A program made the position numbers and the translations under genes. From NCBI GenBank assembly GCA_963702155.1, contig OY969717.1:248001-312000 (forward strand): 64,000 nucleotides of DNA. The letters are read 5' to 3'. Below are positions 35,014-44,242 of the stretch, one piece after another (position 1 is the first letter of the stretch; every line of letters begins with the position of its first letter). The notes under the pieces are model-generated. The model was not told where the DNA came from, did no database searches, and worked only from the letters and a program-made list of their open reading frames with translations. This DNA comes from G963702155 sp963702155 (GTDB lineage Bacteria > Pseudomonadota > Alphaproteobacteria > Micavibrionales > Micavibrionaceae).

Positions 35014-35669
35014 ACGGATCAGCATTAAGCCTTGGTATGGATATACTACTTTTGATATTTTTGGTTTTTACCATGTATCACGCGATGAAATTATCGCGCA
35101 ATCTATCTGCCTTCAAAAGTCATCGCCGCGAATTTGAAGGCTTGCTGAAAGATTTGAACGGACACATCGAACAAGCCTACAGCGCTATTGATCGTCTTAA
35201 AAATGTAAGCCACACGGCTGATTCTGAAATGCAGGCACAAATCAGGGATGCACAGCATTTGGCCGAAGATTTAAAGCTTATAACACAATCAGGAGAATCT
35301 CTTGCCGGACGCTTGGAAAAGCTTGCTACCAAAAGCCGTAAAGCACAAGAACAGCCACCTGCGTATGAGGAAACGCTAAAAAAAACAAACCAAAATGATG
35401 ATGACAATATTGATGAAAAACTGTATCGCACTTTAGAGACAACGGAACGCTCTTACGATAGAGAGCTTCAAGATGATCATTTTCAAAATGATCCGCCGCC
35501 ATCATTTTTTATAAAAGATCGTGATCTTGATGATGATGTTGGGGCAAGCGGTGTACCGGATAAACCCTTTAAAAAACAATCGCATAGAAAATCAGCTGAG
35601 CCAGAAAGTTTCGGCTCTCAAGCAGAAAAAGATTTGTATGACGCTTTGCAAAACCGAAAGCGTAGATGA
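35010..35669 (+). CDS. DUF6468-type membrane-anchored coiled-coil protein
   Basis: 219 residues. One N-terminal membrane span (about 5-27) is followed by the conserved block MKLSRNLSAFKSHRREFEGL with LKDLNGHIEQAYSAIDRLK, then coiled coil and an acidic, Pro-rich low-complexity tail. This matches the DUF6468 proteins found in alphaproteobacterial flagellar clusters between fliM and the MotE-like gene. Function unknown. Overlaps its neighbours by 4 nt on both sides, so tightly coupled. Confidence 0.75.
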   Translation: MNGSALSLGMDILLLIFLVFTMYHAMKLSRNLSAFKSHRREFEGLLKDLNGHIEQAYSAIDRLKNVSHTADSEMQAQIRDAQHLAEDLKLITQSGESLAGRLEKLATKSRKAQEQPPAYEETLKKTNQNDDDNIDEKLYRTLETTERSYDRELQDDHFQNDPPPSFFIKDRDLDDDVGASGVPDKPFKKQSHRKSAEPESFGSQAEKDLYDALQNRKRR

Positions 35670-36389
35670 GAAAAAAACTTATGAAGTTTAAACAATTTAA
35701 AATTATACCGTTACTTGTCTTTGTTGCAATGCTGTCATTTTCCGTGCGCGTGGTCGAAATTATATCTGGCCTATCTTCAAATGACGGAAAGGCCATTGCC
35801 GCGCAAACTGAAACCATAAAAGAAAATCAAAGCACGGAGATAAACGCGGATACTGACAAGGGTATGGAAACAGAAGATTTGGAAATGGCAGAAACAGATT
35901 TGCCCCCCGCAGGCGAGGAGTCTGAAATCTGTTCAATGGCGTGATCCGGTAGACGAGGTGCCGGGATATTCCGCCGTTAAAATGGAGGTGTTTAAAGAGC
36001 TTTCCGAGCGCCGTCGCCAGTTAGAAGCACGCGAAAATCTGCTAAAAACACGCGAAGCTCTCTTAAAAGCCGCAGAAAAAGAAATTGATACAAAATACAA
36101 CGAACTTATCAATCTGCGTACAGAAATCGAAAATCTGCTCAACGATCAATCCGAAGAAGAGCAAAAACGCATTGTAAGCCTAATAAAAGTGTATGAAGGC
36201 ATGAAACCAAAAGACGCCGCGCGTATTTTTGATACACTTGATTTAGATGTATTGGTCGCCGTTGTATCCGGCATGTCTGAACGCAAGCTCTCCCCTATTA
36301 TGGCCAGTATGAATCCGGAGCGCGCCCGCACAATAACAATTATGCTGGCCGAGCAGAAAACCCTGCCCGAATTGCCGCAGAGCTATTAA
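35666..36389 (+). CDS. MotE-like flagellar protein, interrupted by an apparent 1-nt frameshift
   Basis: Two frames read one gene. Frame A (35666-35944) gives a signal-anchor start and acidic linker and stops at a TGA. Frame B reads upstream without a stop from the CCCCCC run at 35903-35908, giving SLKSVQWRDPVDEVPGYSAV and then coiled coil (RRQLEARENLLKTREALLKA), ending in the MgtE-N/MotE-like region VYEGMKPKDAARIFDTLDLD and MNPERARTITIMLAEQ. Dropping one C fuses them into about 240 residues with a normal MotE-like architecture. A GTG at 35958 could start the second part alone, but the WRDPVD block upstream argues for one gene. MotE is the chaperone of MotC in Sinorhizobium. Sequencing error or a phase-variable C tract are both possible. 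Confidence 0.7.
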
Positions 36390-36411
36390 AAAAGAAGGAG
36401 ACGTGTAGAAA

Positions 36412-37110
36412 ATGGCTAATCAATTTCTCGCCCTCGCACTTTTTATCGTGTTGCTTTCATTTTTTATCGTACTGAATTCAATGTCCACCTATGATGAAGC
36501 GAAGGCCAAGCCCGTTTTAAACTCGATTTCAACGGCCTTTAATCAGGATGATCAACCTATAGATTTAAGTGAAAGCGTCGCCCCTGATCCAATAAATAGC
36601 GTTCACCAAGGGGATGTTTTGGATAATTTAAAAACATTATTTACCGCGCAAATCGCAAGCCTTGATATCAGAAAAAACCGTCTTGGCACAATCATGCACG
36701 TTTCAATGCCTTTGCTACAGTTTGAGCGTGAAATTCTGAGCCCAACTGCAAAAATCCCTGACGGCATTGGGGGCGGTGTAATCGGTGAAGAGTTCCTGCC
36801 CGTACTCGTATCCCTATTACGCGCCGAAAATACAGCGCCATACTGTATGGATATGGTTTTAAACATCGAAGCCAACCCCGCCACCCAAAAAAATAATGCC
36901 CCCGATACGTTAACCAAAAACATTCAAAAGGTGAGTACATACACCCAGACACTTGAGCGGTCAGGACTGCCCAATCGTCTAATGACCGCCGGTTTGGGCA
37001 AGGGCGATCCCAAAACAATCGAGCTCTATTTTCGCAGGCATGAACCATTTTCACCGGTCAACGCGGTTGAGCCATCAAATGCCCAAACTGCGGAAGAGGC
37101 TCTACCATGA
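36412..37110 (+). CDS. Degenerate MotB-like protein lacking the channel aspartate
   Basis: 232 residues; an in-frame stop lies just before the ATG, and AAGGAG precedes it, so the start is secure. The N-terminal membrane segment (4-24, FLALALFIVLLSFFIVLNSMS) aligns with the MotB transmembrane segment of the next gene (WLITFTDVMALMLTFFVLLYSMS), but the ion-binding Asp is Ala9. The C-terminal half has the OmpA-like layout (FEREILSP, a helix, then LERSGLPNRLMTAGLGKGDP KTIELYFRR) with the peptidoglycan-binding GHAD block replaced by NIEANPA. It cannot carry ions by itself; it could be a structural or regulatory partner of the stator. Overlaps motB by 4 nt. Confidence 0.78.
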   Translation: MANQFLALALFIVLLSFFIVLNSMSTYDEAKAKPVLNSISTAFNQDDQPIDLSESVAPDPINSVHQGDVLDNLKTLFTAQIASLDIRKNRLGTIMHVSMPLLQFEREILSPTAKIPDGIGGGVIGEEFLPVLVSLLRAENTAPYCMDMVLNIEANPATQKNNAPDTLTKNIQKVSTYTQTLERSGLPNRLMTAGLGKGDPKTIELYFRRHEPFSPVNAVEPSNAQTAEEALP

Positions 37111-37937
37111 ACGAAATAATAACAAATACACAAACAGACGATAAAAATGTACAAACGCAATCAACGGAAAAGCAAAAAATAAACCGTTCATTTCTAAATA
37201 ATATTGGCGCGACCAAAGAAAAAACTGAAGAAGATGTACCCCTTTGGCTAATAACATTTACTGATGTTATGGCGCTCATGCTTACGTTTTTTGTGCTCCT
37301 GTATTCTATGTCAGTTCCTGATGTTGAAAAATGGGAAGAGCTTTCAACGGCTGTCAATCAAGGGCTTAGTAAGTTCCAAAGCGCAAATTTTAGCGCCGGA
37401 TCAATTGACCGCATTAATATTGATAAGATTGCCGTTAATAAGGCGCTGTCCCTTGATTATCTGCGTCCGCTTATTGAAAAATCAATTGCAAAAAGTGAAC
37501 GTCTGAAAGGGCTTATCATAATCCCTCAAAATGATCGCTTAATTCTTTCCCTGCCGGCCGATCTGCTATTTAAAGGCGGGGAAGCCGAAGTTTCGATTGA
37601 GGGCAAACGCGCCTTGTTTGCTTTGGGTGAAACCCTTGCACGTATAAAAAACCGCGTAGAAATTATTGGCCATGCCGATCCGCGGCCCATTCAAGGCGGC
37701 ACATATAATAATAACTGGGCCTTATCTCTTGCGCGCGCAGCCAGTGTTTCTTCCGCTTTGGACGATGTCGGGTACAATAAACCATCAATTGTGCGCGGTC
37801 TTTCTAGTGGTCGTTATGAGGACTTACCAGATAATATGGCCGAGGACGACCGCCTCAAATTTTCTCGCCGCGTTGATGTTGTCATTATGGAAGATGATGG
37901 AACGCGCAGTAATATTATATCTGGCAACGTATTTTAA
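37107..37937 (+). CDS. motB: MotB, stator subunit with OmpA-like peptidoglycan-binding domain
   Basis: 276 residues. The N-terminal tail (1-44) is followed by the channel segment VPLWLITFTDVMALMLTFFV with the essential Asp53. The OmpA-like domain spans about 130-260, with FKGGEAEVSIEGKRALFALG, then VEIIGHADPRPIQGG, NNNWALSLARAASVSSALDD and DRLKFSRRVDVVIM. It is expected to pair with MotA at 9-9.8 kb. Preceded by the degenerate paralogue. Confidence 0.93.
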   Translation: MNEIITNTQTDDKNVQTQSTEKQKINRSFLNNIGATKEKTEEDVPLWLITFTDVMALMLTFFVLLYSMSVPDVEKWEELSTAVNQGLSKFQSANFSAGSIDRINIDKIAVNKALSLDYLRPLIEKSIAKSERLKGLIIIPQNDRLILSLPADLLFKGGEAEVSIEGKRALFALGETLARIKNRVEIIGHADPRPIQGGTYNNNWALSLARAASVSSALDDVGYNKPSIVRGLSSGRYEDLPDNMAEDDRLKFSRRVDVVIMEDDGTRSNIISGNVF

Positions 37938-37988
37938 AACCATTCATCTTGTTGTTACGCGTACTCTATGGCATTCTATGAGACAGCT

Positions 37989-40900
37989 ATGAAACCTCTT
38001 CGCTCGACCTTCTTAACACTCTTGATGTCCGCCAGTTTGCTCGCGCTTAATGGCATGCCTGCCTATGCGCAAGAAGCAATCAATGTGCGGAGCGGGGAGC
38101 ACGAAACATATACCCGAATTGTTTTTGACTGGAATAATAACGTTAAATACAAGATCGACACGGCGCAAGATGGTGTAATTAAAATCAATTTTGAAAAGAA
38201 TGCGAGTTTAAAAAATCTTGATCAGGTGCAAAAAAGTTTGAAAAACTTGAAAGACTTTGAGGTTATATCGACCAGCCCCTTATCGGTACAAGCCGCCATT
38301 CCAAAAGGTAGCCGTACACGAAGCTTAATTGCCGGCAATCGCGTGGTCATTGATATATTCAATCCGGATGGAGTACGGAATTTTGGAAATGCGCCAAAAG
38401 TGCCATCTAAAAATAGAGAAGCTCAAAAACCGGCAGAGGAAGTTGCAATTGCAAAACCGTTAGAAAAACCAAAACCCCAGCCAAAGCCTGTACGTAAAGA
38501 AGATCCGCCCCAAAACGCTGAGCCAGTAAAAAAAATAGCAAAGGCAAAAGCCAAACTTGAAGCGCAGCCCACCCCCAAAGTTGAGGCAAAACCAGACGCC
38601 GTAAAGAACGTCGAAAAAAAGGTCATAGTTCAAAATACAAAAATACTGAGCGCCAAGCCGCCTGTATCAAAAACTACAATACCGACCGCACCAGTAGCCA
38701 AAGTAAAAGATGTTGAAAAACAAACAATTCTCGCAAAGGCGTCGGGATCATTGGATGTGGATACAATTACAATTTCATCCACTAAATCAACGCCCATGGC
38801 CGCATTTATTTTGAATGAAAAAATATGGATGGTCGCAGGACGCGATGATATTTTATTAAAACCGCAAGTAAGCGGTGTTAATGCTGAGATTCTAAAACCG
38901 ATCGAAAATCAGGATATGGAGAACGCGCAGGCTTTTATCCTAAATGCTTTGCCGACTTCAATCTTGCCGCGTGCGCAAGGGGGCGGCCTTGTTTGGCGAT
39001 TGCTCTATTCAACGCGTCAAAACGAAAAAGAGCCTGCAAAAATTATACGCAAAAACGAAAATACACAAAATATTCGCGGCGGAAGAATTATAATTCCGCT
39101 TCAAAACAAGGCCACTCTTATTGAAACAACGGACCCTTCTACCGGATTGCCTTTGAAAATTATTCCTGTAACGGATGCAACTCAATTTACCGGTGTGAAA
39201 CGCGAATTTGTTGATTTTACACTTTTACAATCATCTCTTGGCCTCGCGATTTTGGCAAAAACCGAAGATCTTGACATAGCGCTCACAGATGAAAGTGTTA
39301 TAATATCAAGGCCCGGCGGGTTGGCACTATCCGCCCAATCAGATATTGATCGTGAAATGCTCCGTCTTCAAAGACAGCAAAATGGCAAAAATCAGGACAA
39401 TACAAAGGAACAAAAGCCTACAAACCTCTTTGATTTTGAAAATTGGGTTATGGGCGGAGAGAAAAGCCTTGCCGAAAACCAAAGCATTGTTTTAGGCGCG
39501 GTTAAAGATATGCCCGAAGGCACTGAAGCCGAGGCTTTGCTATCCCTTGCGCAAATGTATCTGGCCAATGCGCAGGGCGCAGAAGCGCTGGGGTTTTTAC
39601 GCATAGTTGAAACGGATTTACCCGAACTTGCCAGAAACCCCGAATTTTTGGCTATGAAAGGCGCCGCGCAGGCAATAGATAACAAAAGCGAAGCCGCCTT
39701 TAAAACATTTTCCAATGACGTATTAAAACCCTATCAGGAAACGGGGATCTGGCGCGCCATCGCCTTGGCTGATCTTGGTGACTGGTCTCAGGCGGGGCAA
39801 GTCATGCCCAACGATTTGGCGCCGGTTTATAAATATACCGACCGTGTATTTGATCGCGTCGCGTTATTATTAGCGGAAATTGCCTTGCGCGATGGCCGTC
39901 TTGATATTGCCGAAAATATGTTGAATGAGGCAAATAAGCGCGAGGATACAATGTTCCCTGAACAAAAAGCCGCGCTCAAATATCTGAAAGGGGAGGCCGC
40001 GCGCCAACGCGGCGAACTTGAAAAAACCAACGATTTTTGGACACCTCTTACCAAAGGTACAGACGATCTATACCGCACCAAGGCTGGGCTGGCCTTAACA
40101 CGTTTAAAGATAGACAAGGGCGAACTGAAACCCGCCGAAGCCATCGATAATTTGGAACGTCTTAGATACGCTTGGCGCGGCGATATTTTAGAATCCCAAA
40201 CATTATACTGGCTTGGCAAAACCTATTTTGAGGCCGACCAATATGCACGCGGCTTGAACATTCTGCGCGAAGCCGCGGCCAGCGCATCGGATTATAGCTT
40301 TGGTGGCCGTATAACGGCAGAAATGAGCGACTTATTCAGCGATCTTTTCTTAACCGATCAACTAAGAACCGTATCTCCCATGGACGCGGTTGCCCTCTAT
40401 GAGCAGTTTACAGAACTCGTCCCGACAGGCGAAAAGGGAGAGCGAATGGTTGCAAGACTAGCCGAACATCTGGTACAGGCAAATCTATTAACGCGCGCTG
40501 CAGATCTTCTGCAATATCAGGTTGACCATCGCTTAAGCGGGTTTGATTCGTACAAAACCGCCGTGCGTCTCGCAGGAATACAGCTTTTGGATGATAAATC
40601 AGATAAAGCCATCGAAAACTTAAAAACCGCCTCAAGCGTGTTGCAAGGCTTGCCCGAAGAAGTGCAAACCGATGCACGCTATATGGAATTATCTCTTTTG
40701 CGCGCGCGCGCATTATCCGGCAAGGATAAGCCGGATCAAGCTTTGGCATTGTTGGAAGATTTAGACCCCGCGCCCGATGTGAATCGCTTGCGCGCCGATA
40801 TTGCATGGAACGCGCAATATTGGGATGATGCTGCCGACGCGCTAAACGAAGTCATGATTGACCGCAATATTTCCTTAACCCGCCCGCTTGAAAAGCCGGA

Positions 40901-41153
40901 TGCCGATATAATTTTAAAGCGCGCAACGGCGCTCAATCTGGCAGGCGACCGCATCGGTCTTGCAAACTTGCGCGAACGGTTCAGTGATACGATGGCGCAA
41001 ACCGGACAAGCCAAAGTCTTTGATGTTGTGACGCGCCCGCGCAATAATATCGCGCTCGCCGACCGCGAAACGTTACTGGGGATAACAGCAGAAACCGATC
41101 TCTTCTCCGATTTCCTCGAAAACTACCGTCAGCCTGAGGAAGCGGTGAATTAA
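37989..41153 (+). CDS. Large AMIN/TPR periplasmic protein of the motility cluster
   Basis: 1054 residues from the ATG at 37989 (MKPLRSTFLT). Signal peptide ends about AYA-QEA. Residues 30-120 form an AMIN-like domain (TYTRIVFDWNNNVKYKIDTA, NRVVIDIFNP). A Pro/Lys/Ala-rich low-complexity linker (about 135-240) follows, then a globular part and a C-terminal half of TPR-like helical repeats (EALLSLAQMYLANAQGAEAL, AALKYLKGEAARQRGELEK, DILESQTLYWLGKTYFEADQ). AMIN domains target peptidoglycan. The layout resembles FimV-type proteins and TPR proteins that accompany motB in alphaproteobacterial flagellar clusters. Role in stator or pole organisation is inferred. Confidence 0.7.
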   Translation: MKPLRSTFLTLLMSASLLALNGMPAYAQEAINVRSGEHETYTRIVFDWNNNVKYKIDTAQDGVIKINFEKNASLKNLDQVQKSLKNLKDFEVISTSPLSVQAAIPKGSRTRSLIAGNRVVIDIFNPDGVRNFGNAPKVPSKNREAQKPAEEVAIAKPLEKPKPQPKPVRKEDPPQNAEPVKKIAKAKAKLEAQPTPKVEAKPDAVKNVEKKVIVQNTKILSAKPPVSKTTIPTAPVAKVKDVEKQTILAKASGSLDVDTITISSTKSTPMAAFILNEKIWMVAGRDDILLKPQVSGVNAEILKPIENQDMENAQAFILNALPTSILPRAQGGGLVWRLLYSTRQNEKEPAKIIRKNENTQNIRGGRIIIPLQNKATLIETTDPSTGLPLKIIPVTDATQFTGVKREFVDFTLLQSSLGLAILAKTEDLDIALTDESVIISRPGGLALSAQSDIDREMLRLQRQQNGKNQDNTKEQKPTNLFDFENWVMGGEKSLAENQSIVLGAVKDMPEGTEAEALLSLAQMYLANAQGAEALGFLRIVETDLPELARNPEFLAMKGAAQAIDNKSEAAFKTFSNDVLKPYQETGIWRAIALADLGDWSQAGQVMPNDLAPVYKYTDRVFDRVALLLAEIALRDGRLDIAENMLNEANKREDTMFPEQKAALKYLKGEAARQRGELEKTNDFWTPLTKGTDDLYRTKAGLALTRLKIDKGELKPAEAIDNLERLRYAWRGDILESQTLYWLGKTYFEADQYARGLNILREAAASASDYSFGGRITAEMSDLFSDLFLTDQLRTVSPMDAVALYEQFTELVPTGEKGERMVARLAEHLVQANLLTRAADLLQYQVDHRLSGFDSYKTAVRLAGIQLLDDKSDKAIENLKTASSVLQGLPEEVQTDARYMELSLLRARALSGKDKPDQALALLEDLDPAPDVNRLRADIAWNAQYWDDAADALNEVMIDRNISLTRPLEKPDADIILKRATALNLAGDRIGLANLRERFSDTMAQTGQAKVFDVVTRPRNNIALADRETLLGITAETDLFSDFLENYRQPEEAVN

Positions 41154-41158
41154 AGCTG

Positions 41159-41219
41159 GTTATAAACGTTCTGAACTTGTTTTTTAAATCTATAGCTTAG
41201 AAAAAAGTTTATACCGTTT
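41159..41219. terminator. Imperfect bidirectional terminator between convergent operons
   Basis: GGTTATAAAC (41159-41168) pairs with GTTTATACC (about 41210-41218), with inner ACTTGTTTTTT and AGAAAAAAGT arms. A- and T-runs on both sides suit both directions. Imperfect, so moderate confidence. Confidence 0.45.
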
Positions 41220-41229
41220 TCTTATAGAC

Positions 41230-42021
41230 CTATCCGCCCGCAAGCGGAATTAAATCATAGCTCCGAATAAGCGTACCGGTAATCAGATACCAGCCATCAA
41301 CAAGTACAAAGAAGATAATTTTGAAGGGCAGGGAGATCGTCACTGGCGGTAACATCATCATCCCCATAGACATCAAAATCGAAGCCGTAACCAAATCGAT
41401 AATTAAAAACGGCAAAAATAACATAAATCCGATTTCAAACGCGCGCCGTAATTCAGAAATCATAAACGCCGGGACAAGCACTTGAAGCGATAAATCTTGG
41501 GGCGTTTCGGGCGCGTCTTCTTGCGCAACGTCTAAAAACAGACGCAAATCATCCTCCCTCACATGATCCGCCATAAACAGCTTGAACGGCTCAACCGATC
41601 GGTCAAACGCTTCAATCTCATCAATCTCTTCCTTCATCAACGGCTGTATTCCTTGCTGATACGCGGCCTCTAATGTTGGCGTCATAATAAAAAATGTCAG
41701 GAACAGCGCGAGCGAAATCATAACCGTATTCGGCGGCGTCTGCTGTATGCCAATAGCCGTCCGCAAAAAAGACAGCACAACAACAATGCGCGTAAATGAC
41801 GTCATCATAATAAGTATAGAGGGCGCAAGCGATAAAACGGTAAGCAGCGCAACCAACTGCACAACACGCCCCGTCACGGTGCCATCACCCTCACTACCAA
41901 AATCAATCGCAATCTGCTGCGCCAATGCGGGAGCGCTTAAAACAAGAAAAAAGGAAACAGCAAGAAATCCAATGCACAAGAACCGAGAAAAATTATTTTT
42001 TTGAAAAAGCTTAATCGTCAT
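41230..42021 (-). CDS. fliP: FliP, flagellar export gate protein
   Basis: 263 residues from the ATG at 42021 (MTIKLFQKNN); an ATG 30 nt upstream lies inside the preceding reading frame and has no ribosome binding site. The signal sequence ends at LAQ. The core contains LVALLTVLSLAPSILIMMTS, FTRIVVVLSFLRTAIGIQQT with PPNTVMISLALFLTFFIMTP, and SELRRAFEIGFMLFLPFLII. It forms the core export channel with FliQ and FliR. The start lies within the 3' end of the decayed gene. Confidence 0.96.
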   Translation of the reverse strand: MTIKLFQKNNFSRFLCIGFLAVSFFLVLSAPALAQQIAIDFGSEGDGTVTGRVVQLVALLTVLSLAPSILIMMTSFTRIVVVLSFLRTAIGIQQTPPNTVMISLALFLTFFIMTPTLEAAYQQGIQPLMKEEIDEIEAFDRSVEPFKLFMADHVREDDLRLFLDVAQEDAPETPQDLSLQVLVPAFMISELRRAFEIGFMLFLPFLIIDLVTASILMSMGMMMLPPVTISLPFKIIFFVLVDGWYLITGTLIRSYDLIPLAGG

Positions 42022-43318
42022 AGCTGAGATAGTCCTTGCGCCTTTTTCCATTATTTATGTAGGTGAAATACATAGTTTTATTTTGAGTATCCCATTGAAA
42101 AGGCTTACCCGTAAAGGGGTCATGTAAATTATCAGCAGAATTTTCAAGAAACCTTGGCATGTTATCAAGCGAAATGTTTTGAGATCTTGCTTGAATAAAT
42201 AAAATTAACATACGGCTTTTAGCTTCCAAAGCCCGTGTTACTTGTGCAAGTGATGTAATCTCATAAGATTGCTCAAGCGCCGTATTTCCCATGTAATTAT
42301 AAAAGGAAAGAAAAAAAGATTTTTGAAAAGTAGAATATTTATTTAAAAGTTGTTCTTCGTATTTTTCGAATTCTGATCTTAAAAATCCTGAGCAATCAAG
42401 ATCAAAAAATCTTCCGAAAAATCATGAAATTTATTGATTGTCGCGTTTTCCTTAAAGATAAACTTAATCATTAGATTAGATGGATGATAAGAATCTATTG
42501 ATTTAATATAATGAAAAGAAGACTGCAAAAAATTGTATTCGGCTTGCAAAATATTTTCCCAAACATCTTTACGATCCAATGCAGTGCTTAACGTAGTTTC
42601 AAGCTCATTTTGATATTTTAAAAATAAAGAAGGATTGTATTCAAGCATACGCTCTAGGGCATATAAATTATTTTTATATAAAATACTCCAGATAACATTT
42701 TCAATGATTGTATGTTGTTCAGATATAAGTTTTTGTAAGAAACGTGTGTCTTAAATCCAAAGAGCAATGGCTTGATCTCCATGACCATTCACAACATCAA
42801 TTACATGACCTGCATTGCGTAAATTATTTAATTTTATAAGGAGCTCTCCTTTTGCAGGATATAGCGATATATCACCCCATCCAAAAACATCATAAGTATA
42901 TAAACTTTTATACCTTTCGATCAGCAACTCATTATCATTTAAAAGCTTTTTAATTTCATCTTCAGAGGCGCATTTTTCTTGATTATGATTGTCATCATAT
43001 GTCCAACACGAAATTTTTTTATAGTCTCCTTTGAATTTTAAAGCATTTACATCATCTTCATAATCTGCAAAAGGAACAAAATTTTCTATACGCGAAAGAC
43101 CATATCCGTAGATATCATTAACATTTTCCGGAGCATCTAAACCTGCCCATGCAACGCGCATATTATTCTTGTAAACAAAAGGTGTTTCTTGAAAATAGGA
43201 CGTGGCTTCGGAGGAAAGAGGGCGATCAGTAAACAGATAGTAAGCGGCGAAACCTAAGCATGGAAAAAAATAAAAGATAGAAACCGCCTAGAATGTATAA
43301 AAGTTTTTTTCTGGTCAT
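42011..43318 (-). pseudogene. Decayed gene of unknown family between fliO and fliP
   Basis: Four fragments belong to one gene. From the ATG at 43318 (overlapping the fliO stop by 4 nt) the frame gives a membrane segment MTRKKLLYILGGFYLLFF, then shifts at a run of seven A (plus strand 43264-43270). The next frame runs on through a segment 43161-42751, where an in-frame TAA interrupts ALWI*DTRFLQKLISEQ. The same frame continues to 42379. A second shift at six A (42404-42409) leads into FFDLDCSGFLRSEFEKY and the C-terminal fragment ending DPFTGKPFQWDTQNKTMYFT. Reassembled it is about 430 residues, resembling a family of membrane-anchored hypothetical proteins with a DPFTGKP C-terminus that I cannot name. 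Two shifts plus a stop suggest true decay, though homopolymer errors may contribute. Confidence 0.7.
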
Positions 43319-43602
43319 GCGTTTTTATCGTGGTTTATAAGACCAATATTTTTATCAATCACAGTGTCGCCGTTAAGTCCCATGAGCACAAGATGCTGTT
43401 TTCCATCGCACTCTATAATGGCTAACCGCCGCCGCGCATCCAGCGGCAAAGTTTCTATAAGCTTCAAACGCTTTTCTTTGCCGCGCTGTTCGGGCGCGCC
43501 GCCAAGACCAAGTTTTTTTAAAAGAAGCGCAAGCCCCCCCATAAGCGAAAGCACAAAAACCATCGCAATAAGAAGTTTAAAAATCTGTGGAAGACTTTCC
43601 AT
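43315..43602 (-). CDS. fliO: FliO, flagellar export accessory protein
   Basis: 95 residues. Single membrane span (about 6-28, IFKLLIAMVFVLSLMGGLAL). The cytoplasmic part has the FliO pattern LKLIETLPLDARRRLAIIEC followed by DGKQHLVLMG. Assists FliP oligomer formation. Its start overlaps the previous stop by 1 nt and its stop overlaps the decayed gene start by 4 nt. Confidence 0.9.
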   Translation of the reverse strand: MESLPQIFKLLIAMVFVLSLMGGLALLLKKLGLGGAPEQRGKEKRLKLIETLPLDARRRLAIIECDGKQHLVLMGLNGDTVIDKNIGLINHDKNA

Positions 43603-43871
43603 TAATCTTTATCCCCGATATTTTGATTATCTTGTGATCCCAATAGGCCGGCCAACTCATCCAGCCTTGAAATAACAACACCAAGCGCCCCTTGAATATT
43701 TTGAGCATCCTTGGGCGGTAAAGTTTCGATATCTTTTAGAGTGTTTAAAATCTCATGCTCCAAAGGTTTAAAGTTTTGCAAATGTCCCATGCGTGCCTTT
43801 ATAAGCATTTCATCCAGATCATTTGTGAATGCATTAAGTTTATCGTGTATAGTGTCTATATTAGAAATCAT
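43602..43871 (-). CDS. Small helical protein, unknown
   Basis: 89 residues, helical by eye (DKLNAFTNDLDEMLIKARMG, EILNTLKDIETLPPKDAQNI, VVISRLDELAGLLG). No signal or membrane span. Sandwiched between the FlhB-C-like gene and fliO with 1-nt stop/start overlaps (TAATG) on both sides, so coexpressed. Possibly a flagellar export accessory factor, by position only. No family recognised. Confidence 0.65.
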   Translation of the reverse strand: MISNIDTIHDKLNAFTNDLDEMLIKARMGHLQNFKPLEHEILNTLKDIETLPPKDAQNIQGALGVVISRLDELAGLLGSQDNQNIGDKD

Positions 43872-44242
43872 TATTCATCATTATCATGATTAAGCGCCGC
43901 ATCAAAGGGATTCGGCTGCCCATTGGCGTGGTAAACATAGGATAAAATTTCTGCAACTGCCATAAACGCCTCACTCGGTATGGGGCTATCAATCTCGATC
44001 GTTGCCAGCATTTCGGCCAAAGCGCTGTCTTCACGTACTTTAATATCGTTATCAAAGGCAAGCTGTAAAATTTTCTCGGCAATTTTTCCCCGCCCCGCGG
44101 CAATCACCTTTGGAATTTCACGGTTTTGCGCGCCACTATCCAGCGCAATAGCGGTCTGGCGTTTGGGTTTTTTCTTTATATTTAAAGGTTTTAGATAATC
44201 TGTCCCGCGCTTCTCGCCACTTTTTTCAAATTTATCAGACAT
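43871..44242 (-). CDS. FlhB C-terminal-domain-like protein
   Basis: 123 residues from the ATG at 44242, which has AGGAAG upstream; a longer frame upstream is spurious since it runs into the divergent promoter and flgB. The body TAIALDSGAQNREIPKVIAA, GRGKIAEKILQLAFDNDIKV, REDSALAEMLATIEID, EAFMAVAEILSYVYHANGQ aligns with the cytoplasmic FlhB domain (compare IALKYDPE, KGIDDVALRIREVAKEHDIV and AEIISYVFKI of the flhB at 46.6 kb). There is no NPTH autocleavage motif and no membrane part. Similar FlhB-C proteins in other bacteria can partly substitute for the FlhB C-terminal fragment. First gene of the fliO-fliP operon. Confidence 0.85.
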   Translation of the reverse strand: MSDKFEKSGEKRGTDYLKPLNIKKKPKRQTAIALDSGAQNREIPKVIAAGRGKIAEKILQLAFDNDIKVREDSALAEMLATIEIDSPIPSEAFMAVAEILSYVYHANGQPNPFDAALNHDNDE

